64,000 bases of DNA, from the NCBI GenBank assembly GCA_021234155.1, contig JAJEKV010000014.1:20289513-20353512 (forward strand), written 5' to 3'. How positions within the stretch are numbered: the first letter of the stretch is position 1; every line of letters starts with the position of its first letter. The DNA comes from Isoetes taiwanensis (Eukaryota; Streptophyta; Lycopodiopsida; Isoetales; Isoetaceae). Made by a program: the position numbers and the translations under genes. Positions 33,152-44,310 of the stretch are shown here, piece by piece. Below the pieces are notes generated by a model. It did no database searches, was not told the DNA's origin, and saw only the letters and a list, made by a program, of their open reading frames with translations.

Positions 33152-33555
33152 TTGTTCTTCTACAGTGGGCTAATTTCTGTTTGTCTTGTTCATGGTTGAT
33201 GTCAAAATCAGCATCTCTACTGGATCATGGTCAATACTTTGCTGAAATAAAGTCGCATCAATGTGTTTTTATAAGGACTCCTTCTGCATCACAAGAGTCT
33301 CTTGTAATTCACTTTCACCAATACTTTCAAGTCTTTGGAGATACTTGTCTGCTACTCCCTGCTGCAAATGACATATTTCTGAAATTTGGGTATCTTTTAT
33401 CCACTTGTACAAAGTCTTATCTTCCTTCTCACCTATCTCCAAGACATGAAAACAACTAAGGCCTTGCTGCCCTGACGCCATAGCATCCTCTTTGCTGATT
33501 TCTAATTGTGGGCTGCTCAAAGAAGGATTGCAAAGAAGGGTACGATTTGCTGATT

Positions 33556-33800
33556 TCAGAGGATGATTTCACGATTCCTCCATGAAGTCTCAGCTTGTGC
33601 GGCATTTAACCATGTACGACTCAACAACAAGGTATAAGTTTCAGCATGCACACTGTCTGGAAATTTCAAAACCATGAAATCCAAAATTGCTTCCACCTCA
33701 TATACATTGCACAAGACATTTCTTATAACTCCTATAGGCTGCACCTTCATTGACTGAATGCTTTGAGCATCATAGTTGTCGATTCCATCATTTTCAATCC
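33556..33800 (-). pseudogene. Gypsy retropepsin-like remnant
   Basis: MKVQPIGVIRNVLCNVYEVEAILDFMVLKFP followed by LLSRTWLNAAQAETSW resembles the protease-flanking LLGRPWL region of Tat-like gypsy polyproteins. The catalytic DSG was not seen. Confidence 0.55.
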
Positions 33801-34616
33801 AATTTGATCATTATATGCTAAGGCATTACACTCACTTCACTGTACGTATCTATGTTTGCTCCTTTGACTAAATACCCATTACATCACAAAGAAATGGCCC
33901 TGGATCCTTGGATTGCCGGGTTGGTGCTCTATTATGCTCTTGTTATCTTGGATCTCTTATAATAGGACCTTTCTTCATACATCCCAAACATGTCATGGAA
34001 GCTGATCAGTACAAGAGGATTTCTCTCCTCTTCAATTGTGTAACCGTAAGGAGGAACTTTGTAATCAGGGCAGCCCACCTGCAAAACAAATGGGTAGTGT
34101 ATAGGGAAGGCTATGTCTAGTTAATTTAAGTAGCACAAAATTACCATTAGCATTAATCTGTTTCTTTATACTTTGGGCTTCCATGTCCCTTTGTTGTTTG
34201 GGTCCCATGGCCAGTTTGGTCTCCGTGGATGTTATCTATCTATCCATCCATCCATCCATCCATCCATATATCCATCCATCTATCCATCCATCCATCCTAA
34301 AGCTATACTTGCAAATCTGGCTAAAAATTTAGGTAATGCAAAAAGAAGAATACCCGTCTTGGTAGCAAGAATGATCAAGAATGCGTGCCGGTTTGCCAGA
34401 TTGAACAAGTATGACAGGGCTTGACCAATGTCATGCACCACGAGGAGATTAACAACTACCACAAGTTTAATGTAGAATATTTGGGTATAATCTGGCATAT
34501 ACCCGAAATATCCCACATTTTTGGGCGACCCAAAAATCCATTGAATTGAATTTTGGACACAGATTAGATGCCATGGGGTGATAAAAAAAATATCAATATG
34601 TTGAAGAATATTCCCT
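33801..34616. other. Intergenic stretch with an ATCC microsatellite
   Basis: No coding sequence recognised. At 34198-34298 there is a copy of the short dispersed repeat end (TTGGTCTCCGTGGATG) followed by a (CTAT/CATC)n microsatellite. Confidence 0.7.
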
Positions 34617-35222
34617 CGTAATAAACACTTGCTTCAAATTACTGTAAAATTCTGTACATTTTATCATGCGCAATATGTCCCCTGCTCTCTATAGCGGCGC
34701 TGCCATATGGGGTTGGATCACTATTCCGACCAGAATGGACTCGAAAACCTAGGGCACTCATCCATCGCCCAGCTATCCATAGTAAGATTCATTTTGGCTG
34801 TATCTTATGACAAAATTATGATTCGCAGAGCATATATATGGATCTTCTAGCGAGTAAATCTGACATGGGTCACAGGGTCTTAACCCAAATCCGACATGGA
34901 TCGTAGTAATTTATACTAAGTCTGGCATAAACACGGGATAAGGGCTCAAATCCAGCTTATATCATAGCATAGTAGCCAAACATGACAGAGATTTGGGAGT
35001 TTAGACTCAGGCATGAAGCAGAAAACAGAGCTTTGATTCAAATCCGGCAGGTTCTATCTCTGTTTCAGCCCACATTTTCATCTCTGTTTTAGCCGTGGGT
35101 CGCTGACAAGCTACTGCTGCAAGGTCTGCCTCTGCCATAGCCGCCCCTGTGCCATAGCTGTTAACAAAAATTTCTCCCTGAAAAATTTTCCGGTACGTAA
35201 TTTGAAGCAAGTGTTTATTACG
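34617..35222 (+). repeat. Foldback element: perfect 26-bp inverted arms 550 bp apart
   Basis: CGTAATAAACACTTGCTTCAAATTAC at 34617-34642 is the exact reverse complement of 35197-35222. Neighbouring AAAAATATCA and TGATATTTTT stretches extend the match imperfectly outward. The inside codes for nothing recognisable. It lies directly upstream of the RPE promoter region. Confidence 0.75.
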
Positions 35223-35323
35223 TTTGATATTTTTCGGCCGTTGGATTCCGGCCAGAAAAATTTCTCGGTAGAGCCGCCAGCCTCGGCGGCGCACTCGCGG
35301 CTCTGCCACTCGTGCACTGCCTT

Positions 35324-35607
35324 GATAATGTTTCGGCCGGAGAGATTCCGACCGGTAAAAGTTCGAGGCGGCGCCGCCAATGGAGGAAACTGTTACAGTC
35401 CAAGGGCAAGTCGCACTTTCAGACCTTGGGACCAAGTTGCACTTTTAGACCTTGGGACCAAGTCGCACTTGCAGACCTTGGGCTTGGAAGTGCAACTGGG
35501 TGGCCTGGGAACGTTCTAGGCGGCCCTTACAGGTGGCCTGGGAACGTTCCAAGCGGCCCTTGCACTGGACTTTTACCGGCCGGAATCTCTCGGGCCGGAA
35601 AATTATC
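35324..35607 (+). repeat. Inverted repeat (about 40-bp arms) enclosing two tandem arrays, upstream of RPE
   Basis: Arms 35324-35364 (with CGGCCGGAGAGATTCCGACC) and 35568-35607 are imperfect reverse complements. Between them are about three copies of a 28-bp unit (GACCTTGGGACCAAGTCGCAC, 35404-35490) and two copies of a 33-bp unit (GTGGCCTGGGAACGTTC, 35500-35565). The structure ends about 90 bases before the RPE start codon and probably lies in its promoter or 5' UTR. Confidence 0.75.
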
Positions 35608-35697
35608 TAATACAAAATAAACCCACAACTCGGCCGCTGAGAAAAACAAGACTTTTTGGCCCTGTTGTAAACACGAAAGTAGCATTCTGGAGCAGGA

Positions 35698-38600
35698 ATG
35701 AGCATGGAGGGCGCCAGCGATGGCAAGGACTCGGCTCCTAGTTGTAAGATCGCTCCTTCCATGCTTTCTTCAGACTTTGCAAATTTGGCCTCTGAGGCGC
35801 GCAGAATGCTCGACTCTGGAGCTGATTGGCTTCATATGGACATCATGGTAAGCTTGTATTTGATTTCCTTTCCAGTAGTGCACTTTATGATACTCTATTT
35901 AATTACAGGACGGGTGAGATATTTGGCTCCTATATCATGTATGAAGTGGATGTTTCAGCGATGTAGAATTTCGTGGAATTAAAATCAGTGGTTCTAAGTG
36001 AACCATTTCCTTCTTCGATCTCATTATATAGGGTACCCCTTACTCAGATCGATGATCCAGATTGTTCCTGCGGTGTCTTTCCATAACCAAGCGTTTTATC
36101 ATTTAATGTTGTTCACATTTCACGTGTATTCCTTTCTCATTTTGTCTACCATGCTGCGTCTGTTTGGTTCAATTCTTCACTGGATGGACCCTTGACAATG
36201 CTGTAGTTCCTAAATACGCCCATTTATTATCCTAAAACTGTTGCTCAGTTTGGAACTAGCTTTAATCTTTAGTTGAACAGAGGACATCTCAGCAAGTGTT
36301 GTATGAAGCACTACATATTGGTTAGTGCGACTGCTCACCATCTCAGCAAGTGTTGTATGAAGCACTACATGGAAGGTCTAGCTTGTAGCTCAATAAACAT
36401 TGACAATTCCATCAACAATAGTTTTGCTGGGATCATCTGCCTTTTCGCTGTCTGCGAGGTTACTGTCCACCTTGAGTTGTAGCCTAACGATCTGCAATTT
36501 AAAGAAGAAAATGCTCTCAAAAGAAGAACGTGCTATTCCACCAGCTTTTACATGTATTATGCTGTGGAATATCAGCAATACAACTGGAATTAAGAAGCAA
36601 TATTTGTACTGGTTCAGGGAGATCTGGCATGTCTGGCCTCCAAAACTCACATAGCAATAGGAATTACAACTAAAGGATTTTCTCCAGCATCTGTAGTGCA
36701 TTAGGGCATGCCTAGAGTTACCGAGACAATGGAATTCTGATTGGCTTTCGTTTCCTTAGAAGTCTGTTACATTAAAGACCTTTGCCTTGTCACATAACTG
36801 CCAAATGTAGTAACACCAATAAAATGCCATATCTACCGGTTGCCTTTTATGGCTAATGATAGTCGTACAGTAATGTCACAATGTGCCATCTGTGGCAATG
36901 TGACGAATTGAGTCATCCGTATACTGGATGGTGCGGGATAAATTCATGCTTTGATGTTCTGTTGTAAGAAACTTCGTTGATGTAACTCTACACCTTTCCA
37001 TATACTATATACAGAGTCAACAACATTGTGTATGCAATGCTGGCCGCCTTCGGTACCCCACAACTTTGCTAGCATAGAAGAGATCTCCAAACCAAGACAG
37101 TTGAGAAAGTCTCGATGAATCTCGTTATCATCAGGCCTAAAGGACATATAAGAAAAGAAAAAAAGATTATATTAACATCTGCAGGAGATCACTTGGGTCT
37201 ATGAGATTAATTATTACACCAGATCATGTACAGTTAGGATATGTATGCTGTATTTAATTTGTTCTTGCAATATTAGTACCCATTCGTCTCACTTGACAGG
37301 CACTTTGTACCAAATCTTACGATTGGTGCCCCTGTTATAAAATCTTTAAGAAAGCATACTAAGTAAGTATCCACCTTGTGGAATTATTTTAACAGTGAAA
37401 AGTTGGTTCTCTAACTAATTTTCTGGGCTGGCAGGGCATATCTGGATTGCCATCTTATGGTAGATAATCCTTTAGATTATGTGGAGCCACTGACCAGTGC
37501 CGGAGCATCTAGCTTTACATTTCATATTGAGGCGGCTGGAGGTTAAGAGTCATTTTCGTTTAGTCAAAGAATTGTATGTCAAAACAGTACAGGGAATTGC
37601 AACTCATTAGGAGGAAATGCCTCTTAGTTAATTCCTAACATGAGAGTTAATGTTACTACTTACTTGAAACTTACGGAATTTCTTGATTTGTCAATGTTTT
37701 TTTCATAGGCTAGTAACGACTGTGTATCTTCCCACAACCCTTGCCATCATTTGTAAGCACGTGCATTCTAATATGCTCTCATAATATATTTGGATAGTTG
37801 GGAATAATCAGCCCCTTTAATCAGTGTTTGATGCCTGTGTCCATTGTGAGTTTTAATGCTTGTGTTCATTGTTTGTCTTCTCTTTTTGGCTAGCTAGAAT
37901 TTTTTGTGACATGCCACATGAATCTTTTTATTTATACATATTAACTTTTATGTCAATAAATATTGAACTTTGCTTCTCTTTTTGGTCCTTCATGCAGATG
38001 ATTGGCCTCTACTTCTAAAGAAGATAAGAGATGGTGGAATGAGATCAGGTGTGGCTCTCAAACCAGGCACACCAGTTGAATCTGTTTACAAACTTGTAAG
38101 TGACTCCAGTTTAAGCTAACATGTTGAATTTTCCACTATAATTCCTGTAATTTCAAAACAGGGGGTCCTAATCTTGTGTATCATGTTGGGTTGTTTGCAT
38201 TAGTATCTGTGGACATAATAATGCATTGACCTTATTTTATGTCACTTGTTCAAATTCTTATTTCAGATTGAACATGTTGATCCAGTGGAGCTTGTACTAG
38301 TTATGACTGTTGAACCAGGTTTTGGTGGTCAACAGTTCATTCCTGAGACGATGACAAAGGTATGCAAATTATTTTGTGTTGATGTGGTCAAAGGGGTTGT
38401 GATTTGGCGAATGTGGATTTGCTAATGAAGCAAACGGACATGTTTCAGGTCAGAAAACTGCGGGACAAATATCCACATCTTGACATTGAGGTCCAAACTT
38501 TACGAGGGCAAATTGTTTATTTGTTTAAGGGCTAGCGTGTTAGGTTGATAGCAATTTCGTCTCTTACAGGTTGATGGTGGACTTGGACCAACCACGATTG

Positions 38601-38716
38601 AAGCAGCTGCATGTGCTGGTGCCAACTGCATAGTTGCGGGAAGCTCAATTTTTGGATCACCAGATCCTGCTGGTGTAATCTCTCTATTGAGACACTCTGT
38701 CCAGAAAAGTAGCTAG
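35698..38716 (+). CDS. RPE: Ribulose-phosphate 3-epimerase, cytosolic type (8 exons)
   Basis: Interconverts ribulose 5-phosphate and xylulose 5-phosphate in the pentose phosphate pathway. Exons: 35698-35847, 35909-35913, 37300-37362, 37435-37541, 37998-38095, 38267-38359, 38449-38490 and 38570-38716 (TAG). Together they give 234 residues in one frame with GT-AG introns, close to the usual length of cytosolic plant RPE. Recognisable blocks in order: [80 protein letters not shown] and [12 protein letters not shown]. The metal- and acid-base-carrying His and Asp residues (HMD, CHL, VDGG) are present. There is no transit peptide, so it should be cytosolic. The 5-nt second exon is needed to keep the frame. 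The donor after exon 7 (GAG/GTCCAA) is weak. Confidence 0.95.
35909..35913 (+). other. RPE: 5-nt microexon of RPE (GACGG)
   Basis: Exon 1 ends at the codon for M in HMDIM and the next long exon begins G-CAC (HFVPN) at 37300. Joining them directly shifts the frame and loses the invariant Asp-Gly. A five-base exon GACGG between AATTACAG and GTGAGA supplies GAC-GG and, with the next G, encodes Asp-Gly exactly where all RPEs have it. Confidence 0.85.
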
Positions 38717-39880
38717 CTTGTAGAACATAGATATTTTGTATAACATGCAGCCAATACACTATAATAATGGATAGTGGTTATCATCTTATGGTTTAAAACA
38801 AACCTCCTTTTTGCAGTCCGACATTTTAGTGTAGCTAAATTCAGACTTGGGATCATCGTTCTCATCTATCAAGCAATGGCCCACTAAATTCAGAAATTAA
38901 CCAACATACCAATGTTAAATTACTGGGCTGCACCTATTCCATGCTTTCAAAGTTCGTTACAGTTATAAAAATATAGGGATTGTTCTGTTTTTGCTTGGTA
39001 ACCTATTTTGCTATAATGTAGGTATTATGTCGTTCTATTGGATTAACGCATAGTAGAAGGTATTATATGTTAGCTATAATCAACCGTAAAGCTCAACATT
39101 ATTCAACTATGATCACTCTAAATCCCTAGGTCAAATTGATCAATCCATGTAGCTCTCTTTTATTTCTTTTGCAGACACGAAACCTTGCCATAGTGCCTGC
39201 AATGTCCAATATTGAGCAGCGGCTCAAAGACAACCCGAGAAAGAATATTCATTATTTGATCTGTATTCGCCCAAGGTGTCGAAGAAAAGCTTGAAACAAC
39301 GATAAAAAAAAATCACATTTTGCTTAAGAGATCACAATTTCATTTTCTATTTTACTTCCCAATGGTAGTTGTTCTCACTTTTCCCTCATTGTACTACTTC
39401 AGTATTGACCACCTAGGGGTATTTAGTCTTAGAAAGGAGATGTTATATTTTGTAGCAATAATGCCACCACAGGGGGAGACATGGTTAAACGCATGGGGTT
39501 CACTGTCGACATTCCTTGTGGTGGAAAGGCTATGTTAGATTATGTGGTCGAATAGCCATAACCAGTCGCGACCCCCCTACTTCATGCCTGACTTGTTGGC
39601 ATCACAATTATCAAGCACCCTTTGACCAACATGCAAAACAAGTTGTCAATAATATGACTGTAATTTGTCATTATGTGCGGCTGTCTATACTATAGAATTT
39701 GTTGGCTCGGAACTATCAGGAATGAACAAAGGTGGTTTCTACATATTCACTATTACGTAATGGTTTCTATTAGTTGTAGAAGCTCAACTCTTGCATAAAT
39801 GATTCACATATAACTAGCTATTTAGGGTCATTGCTCTCTGTCCAGCCATTCCTCTAGCTCATCAAAAAACATGCCAAAGC
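38717..39880. other. 3' flank of RPE; nothing recognised
   Basis: AT-rich sequence without recognised coding regions. An open frame at 39320-39538 (MLKRSQFHFLFYF) has no clear coding signature. Confidence 0.5.
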
Positions 39881-40580
39881 GCGTGGGACAAAGGGGATAT
39901 CACTATTTAACTCCAACCTTCTTTCTATCTTACCAACACCTTCCATTGCGAAGGATAAATCGTTGAGCATTTTTTCATAGAAGCGAGCTACCCCCTTTCA
40001 GAGTTTACACAGCACATGCAATTTTTCCAGTCTCTTCCTCAACGTTTTTTGGCGATACCCTATCAAAAGCTTTGGTAAAATTCACGAAGCAGTAAAAAGT
40101 ATTTTTAGTCCTTTTGTCCCTTTTGGCCCTTCAACAACTCGTCAATTCTAGAGTGTTTTTCTTAAAACCTGCTTGCGTTAGAGCCCTTTTCTCAAGTTAT
40201 CGGACTCAATTGTCAATTTTCTTATCAACTATTAATAACTTTGCAATTCTTCTGCTAACTATGATATTTCTATAATTCCCACCATGTCGTTATCCCCTAT
40301 GACATATCCCTTGTGATATAAATAGATATGATTCAATTCAGATATTACTTTTTTTGGAAAGCCATCATTCAAAGCAAAATTAAACATATCTACTATCCTT
40401 TGCCAGATATCTCTGCATTTTAATAATTCTACTGCATGCCAACTGAAGGGCTTTGCTATTTGCTATCTTGTTACGAGAAAAGCCAATATCATCAACTCTC
40501 TGATCATTCACCTCCATAGCTCAGTTCTAGGAACATTATACAACCCTATGACATATTCTATTAATGCAACGATGGCTCTC
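39880..40580 (-). pseudogene. LINE reverse transcriptase remnant, minus strand
   Basis: The minus strand reads, in broken frames, ALTQAGFKKNT, YCFVNFTKAFDRVSPKNVEEE (about 40030-40095) and, further upstream, FALNDGFPKKV-like and IYLYHKGY pieces. These correspond to the blocks of the LINE at 26241-26759 (RQAGFKKDFSTIDHL, CCFVNFVKAFDRV), so it is a relative of that family in the opposite orientation. Confidence 0.7.
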
Positions 40581-40882
40581 CCTTTATCCCAAAACAAAGC
40601 GATTCTCTAAGTGTCTTGAATTTTCTTTTAGATACCCTAATGAATGTTATTAAAGTAATACTCCTTAACTTTATGGCACCTTAAATCCCAACGACCCTGA
40701 TTCTTTTTCTTGTACGCGTGTCCTTTACTAGGTTCAAAAAACCCTCTCTGCAACAGTAATCAAGATCTCCGTTAACAAATAATTTTGTAGGCATAGAAAT
40801 GAGGAAAAGGAGATCCATACCACAGAGGTAAGGTTGAGTAGTCATCATCTAGAGATGGATATGGGTAAAAGAAGTATAGCAC

Positions 40883-41590
40883 GTGAGCTGCACACATACT
40901 AAAAATACCCAGAGCTATGGCTCCCTCAACATACCCCAGATTTACGCCCAGCTTGGGAAGCATCTGGCTACCAACCCTGACCGGGTCGAGCTCCTTCTAG
41001 TTCAGCTGGTGCAACGTTTCATTGACGGCCATAGAATACCATATCCCGTCTTCCACCTCTCCGAGCGCTTTTTGATAAAGCTTAACCTTTTACGGCAGTC
41101 ATACACTATAGTCGAGCAACCTGACCAAGTTATGATGCTGGTTAAGTTTTATCCACCCGAGTGTGAGGAAGTCCCAGAAGAGGAAGCCATACGGAGGGAG
41201 GCGGCCCGCATCAGGGAGTTGGCCCGTGCGGACGACACCCGGGAAATAGAGAGGGGGGACACCGAAGCTCGGGGCCGTGAATATATTTACCTAGGTGATG
41301 GGAGAGCCATCATCAACAGTAACCCCCTTGATCTTCCCCCATATGAATATGATGAGGCTACCCAAAGTTTTGCTTGGGGTGAGGTCCCATCTTATATTAA
41401 CCTGGATTACTTAATAGTGATCCAGATGGACATGCAAGCCCGGCCGGACCACTACCGTGCAGAATTGATTCGAAGGATTACGGCCCAACGTCTTGCACAG
41501 GTAGAAGCAGACATGGCTGCCGCCCGTGCTACTCAAGAAGAGGCTGAGAGAGCCCAGCAAGAGCAACAACAAAACCAGGAGCAGGGGTAG
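40883..41590 (+). CDS. Hypothetical acidic protein, upstream ORF of the retroelement cluster
   Basis: An open frame of 235 codons without an early ATG (the first in-frame one is well inside), so it is a spliced exon or a decayed ORF. It includes a region rich in charged residues ([36 protein letters not shown]), then [19 protein letters not shown], and ends in a Gln/Glu-rich tail ([12 protein letters not shown]) likely to be coiled coil. I do not recognise the family. It shares a 45-bp segment with the start of the next ORF and has the same orientation as the chromovirus further on, so it may belong to that element. Confidence 0.4.
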   Translation: MSCTHTKNTQSYGSLNIPQIYAQLGKHLATNPDRVELLLVQLVQRFIDGHRIPYPVFHLSERFLIKLNLLRQSYTIVEQPDQVMMLVKFYPPECEEVPEEEAIRREAARIRELARADDTREIERGDTEARGREYIYLGDGRAIINSNPLDLPPYEYDEATQSFAWGEVPSYINLDYLIVIQMDMQARPDHYRAELIRRITAQRLAQVEADMAAARATQEEAERAQQEQQQNQEQG

Positions 41591-41592
41591 CA

Positions 41593-41637
41593 CCATCATC
41601 AACTCTAACCCCCTTGATCTTCCCCCATATGAATATG
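41593..41637 (+). repeat. 45-bp direct repeat that supplies the start of the H3-like ORF
   Basis: This segment is a copy of 41307-41351 with two mismatches (CAG/CTC within CATCATCAAC). The second copy ends in ATG at 41635-41637, which serves as a start codon for the H3-like ORF. Confidence 0.9.
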
Positions 41638-42191
41638 GCCAACACAGAGCAGGAGACTCCGCGCGGTCCCGACCAAGTAGAGAAACCTCCCATTAAGCGA
41701 CGGCGCAAATCCACCGCCCATAAGTCTGGGAGTCAGTACAAGGAAAAGCTCAAGACTGTCCGGGGAATTGGGAAGGCCACCAGCTCTGCCCGCCGGCAGG
41801 AACGAGTGGATGCTGCAAGGCCCCACCCAGTCTCTGGGGGCAAGACTTTGCCTAAGAAGCCTGCACCGACTCAGAGGGTAGCTACCTCGAGAAAACCTCA
41901 TCGGTTTAGGCTGGGTACCGTGGCCTTATGGGAGATCTGTAAGTACCAAAAGACCACGGAGCTGCTATTACGGAAGTTGCCTTTCCAGCGGTTGGTTCGA
42001 GAAATAGCCCAAGAATTTAAGACTGACCTGCGCTTCCAAACTTTTGCTATTCTGGCACTCCAGGAGGCTGCTGAGGCTTATCTGATAGCCCTTTTTGGAG
42101 ATGCAAATCTTTGTGCTATCCACGCAAAGAGGGTCACTATTATGACCAAAGATTTGGCTCTCCCCGAAGAATTTGGGGAGACCACAACTAG
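41635..42191 (+). pseudogene. Histone H3-like protein with a long non-canonical N-terminus (C-terminal frameshift)
   Basis: The frame opens [17 protein letters not shown] and after a Lys/Arg-rich tail of about 90-100 residues enters a clear histone H3 fold: [68 protein letters not shown]. The core is closer to canonical H3 than to CENH3, since the first loop has the canonical length. Conserved arginines are changed to W and C (ALWEICKYQ), as expected from CpG decay. After KDLAL a one-base shift destroys the end; a frame with RRIWGDHN and a stop at 42189 restores the expected ARRIRGERA-like terminus, and the unshifted frame runs on to 42300. There are no introns. It is probably a retrocopied H3 gene, or a variant captured with retroelement sequence. 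Confidence 0.75.
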
Positions 42192-42421
42192 CTTGTCCAT
42201 CAAGCATCTTTTGTATCAATTTTGTATCGATATGAATATAATCGGATCTTTTGTTTATATAAACTCTGTTTGCAAACAAATAATAACAATAAATAAATAA
42301 TTTTTGTAATATTGATGCTGACGTCAGCATAAAAGTAAAAAGCTACTTAAAAGTTTTAGGGTTTCATTTGCTACTCCTTATCTTTTCTTTTGTCCTCCTC
42401 CTCCACACATCGGCAGTGCCC

Positions 42422-43119
42422 ATGACCACTCCAACCCTGCTCCAATGGTATCAAGATGGAGAGCATTGGGACTCTCACGTCCCCTTTGATCTTTTACAGC
42501 CCTTTTTACTCCAGAGGATAGACCTCATAGCCAACATGCAGAGTCATCCTGACTATGCTTGCTTTCTTGAGTTCTATACTCAAGAGATAGTTCTATACTT
42601 TTGCATCCCTTTGGGAGATCCACCACAGCTCTACATAGAACGAGCTGTCGTGAGAGAAATGCTGGGAGGAGACACACATGCATACGACGTACTTAAGGGC
42701 AAACTTCGATGGGGCCGCAGCCCACCAGTCATCACTCATGAAGGCCAACAATACCTTGAAGTGGCCAGTATGTGGACGATGACACCCTGCCGGCAGAAAA
42801 GGGCAAGGTCCCTGAGTCTTCAGATGAGGGAGAAGACGAGTATATAAGGATGGATGACTTTGTCCGGTGGAAGCAGTTGGCCAAACAGATGCCACCACAC
42901 CAGGATCAGGGAGCACGGTTGACCGGATTGGATGCCCTTCCGATTATCTATCACCAAGGTCAGGAGTTCCTCCTATTGGAGGATATTCTCTGGACATACC
43001 ATGTAGTGGCCAGTTTGAAGGGCCGAGATAAAGCATATGTGCTCTATGAGCTGGCCAAGTATTGCATGGATGATTTTATTGACTTTACACCAATAGAGCT
43101 CCCTCCAGAGGTACAGTAG
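42422..43119 (+). pseudogene. Unrecognised ORF pair, possibly one protein with a frameshift
   Basis: The first frame starts MTTPTLLQWYQDGEHWDSH and includes VITHEGQQYLEVASM. Near 42770 the coding look changes frame to VDDDTLPAEKGKVPESSDEGEDEY, with LPIIYHQGQEFLLLEDILW and YVLYELAKYCMDDF, ending at 43119. The two halves share a HEGQQYLE / HQGQEFLL pattern, hinting at an internal duplication. Family unknown. Same orientation as the neighbouring ORFs. Confidence 0.4.
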
Positions 43120-43792
43120 CTGCTCTTCTTTCGTCAAGAAACTATTGAGCCGGCTGATACTCTTCTTCGACTCAGAGATCTTGTACTTCAAGATACCCCA
43201 TCTCAACCGCCTCAGGAAGCCTTTAGGGCCATGGGACCACACGTCCCAAATATTAATATGGTCGACATTCCATCCGAGTCAGATGAAGAAGGGGAAGATC
43301 TCTATCATAACCCCAGTCATCTTAAGGAGGAAAAACAGGAGCTCAAGGAGGAAGAGGTCACCATGGACCTCAATAAGGAAGTGGCTACTTCGGTCACACA
43401 CGCAGGGCAAAGCATTGGGGAATCACCTCACACGCTTCTTTCTATCGGCTTTTCGGACGGGGCAGGTCCTTTTTGTAGCACGAGACCTGGCCCCAGAAGC
43501 TGAAGCATCGTGGTGGAACCTCCGCGCCTTGTCCACCCTGGCGGGTCACAAGAAGCTCCCATATCGCACTTTCACTTATGCGCTAGTGCGCCAGGAATTT
43601 GCCCTTACCGCCTTGGGTCAAGACATAGCACCGTGGACGAGCATGAAGCTCCTTACGACAGCCCCTTTGGCTACTGCCTATCCACCAGAGGTTGCTACCC
43701 TTGCAGCCACCACTGTTGATCCAGAATACCCTGCTACGCCATCGGCCGCCACCATCCCCTCCTACACCGATGGATCAAGATGCGGGACCTAG
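43120..43792 (+). pseudogene. Unrecognised acidic and downstream frames
   Basis: One frame gives NMVDIPSESDEEGEDLYHNPS with EEKQELKEEEVTMDL (43231-43503). Another gives FRTGQVLFVARDLAPEAEASWW and YRTFTYALVRQEFALTALGQD (43145-43792, second half). They look like sequential pieces of one decayed protein. I do not recognise it. Confidence 0.35.
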
Positions 43793-43947
43793 CTCCTAGA
43801 TATACATAAGAGGCATCATAGAGTATGGCTTTTGGCCACTCGAATATATGTATTATTGCATCGACAGTTTTGATGCCCTTTTTAATACAAAAATTTGTTT
43901 TTCCTATATTACTTGTCTCTCTTTTTCAAGAGTGTGAAGTATAAGGA

Positions 43948-44310
43948 ATGACTTATATATTCCATTCTTGGCTTCTTACAGGAGAAGAAGAGCCATATGA
44001 CCCAACCAAAGGCTTCCAGATTGTTACGATCCTCTGCGACCATGCCTACGAGCACTTAAAGCTTACGCTCCGTCGAAGTTGGTCCTACTGGAATTGCACT
44101 AAGCAGGAAGCTTTCGAGGATGCTGATGATCATCTTTGGCAGTAGTTCTACGCGCTCTACGACCTTTTCAACCTCTTAACTATCAGCCCAACCTAGGAGT
44201 TTCAGGATGTGATCATCCAAGCTTGGGCTAAGTATAAGATGGTCCATGCAGTACGAGAGAGTATCCGATACTCCATCCTTTATCCCTTTACTCAGCCCTA
44301 AAGTTGTCTT
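43948..44310 (+). pseudogene. Unrecognised exon-like frame
   Basis: After CTTACAG at about 43980 a frame reads EEEPYDPTKGFQIVTILCDHAYEHLKLTLRRSW to HLWQ, with a stop at 44145. It continues in frame as FYALYDLFNLLTIS. The acceptor-like start suggests a spliced gene. It precedes the gag of the chromovirus by about 350 bases. Confidence 0.35.

Larger units (their letters stand above)
30583..33800 (-). mobile_element. Degenerate gypsy element, minus strand (protease, RNase H, RT, integrase)
   Basis: Reading the minus strand from 33800 down: a retropepsin-like stretch (GVIRNVLCNVYEVEAILDF, SRTWLNAA), a linker, an RNase H domain with an IPREQNSVADALAQ ending, the reverse transcriptase, and the integrase zinc-binding region and core. 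Stops and frameshifts occur throughout. No LTR, primer site or purine tract was recognised at either end. The integrase is cut off at about 30583. Confidence 0.8.

Noticed and set aside
34225-34300. CRISPR-like or structured repeat
   Set aside because: It is a plain ATCC/CTAT microsatellite tail of the dispersed repeat.
39320-39538. 72-residue ORF starting MLKRSQFHFLFYF
   Set aside because: Hydrophobic and AT-driven with no recognisable pattern, lying in the 3' flank of RPE; likely chance.
41635-42191. CENH3 (centromeric histone) gene
   Set aside because: The long divergent tail invites this, but the histone fold has canonical H3 residues and loop length ([21 protein letters not shown]), so plain H3-like is the safer call.
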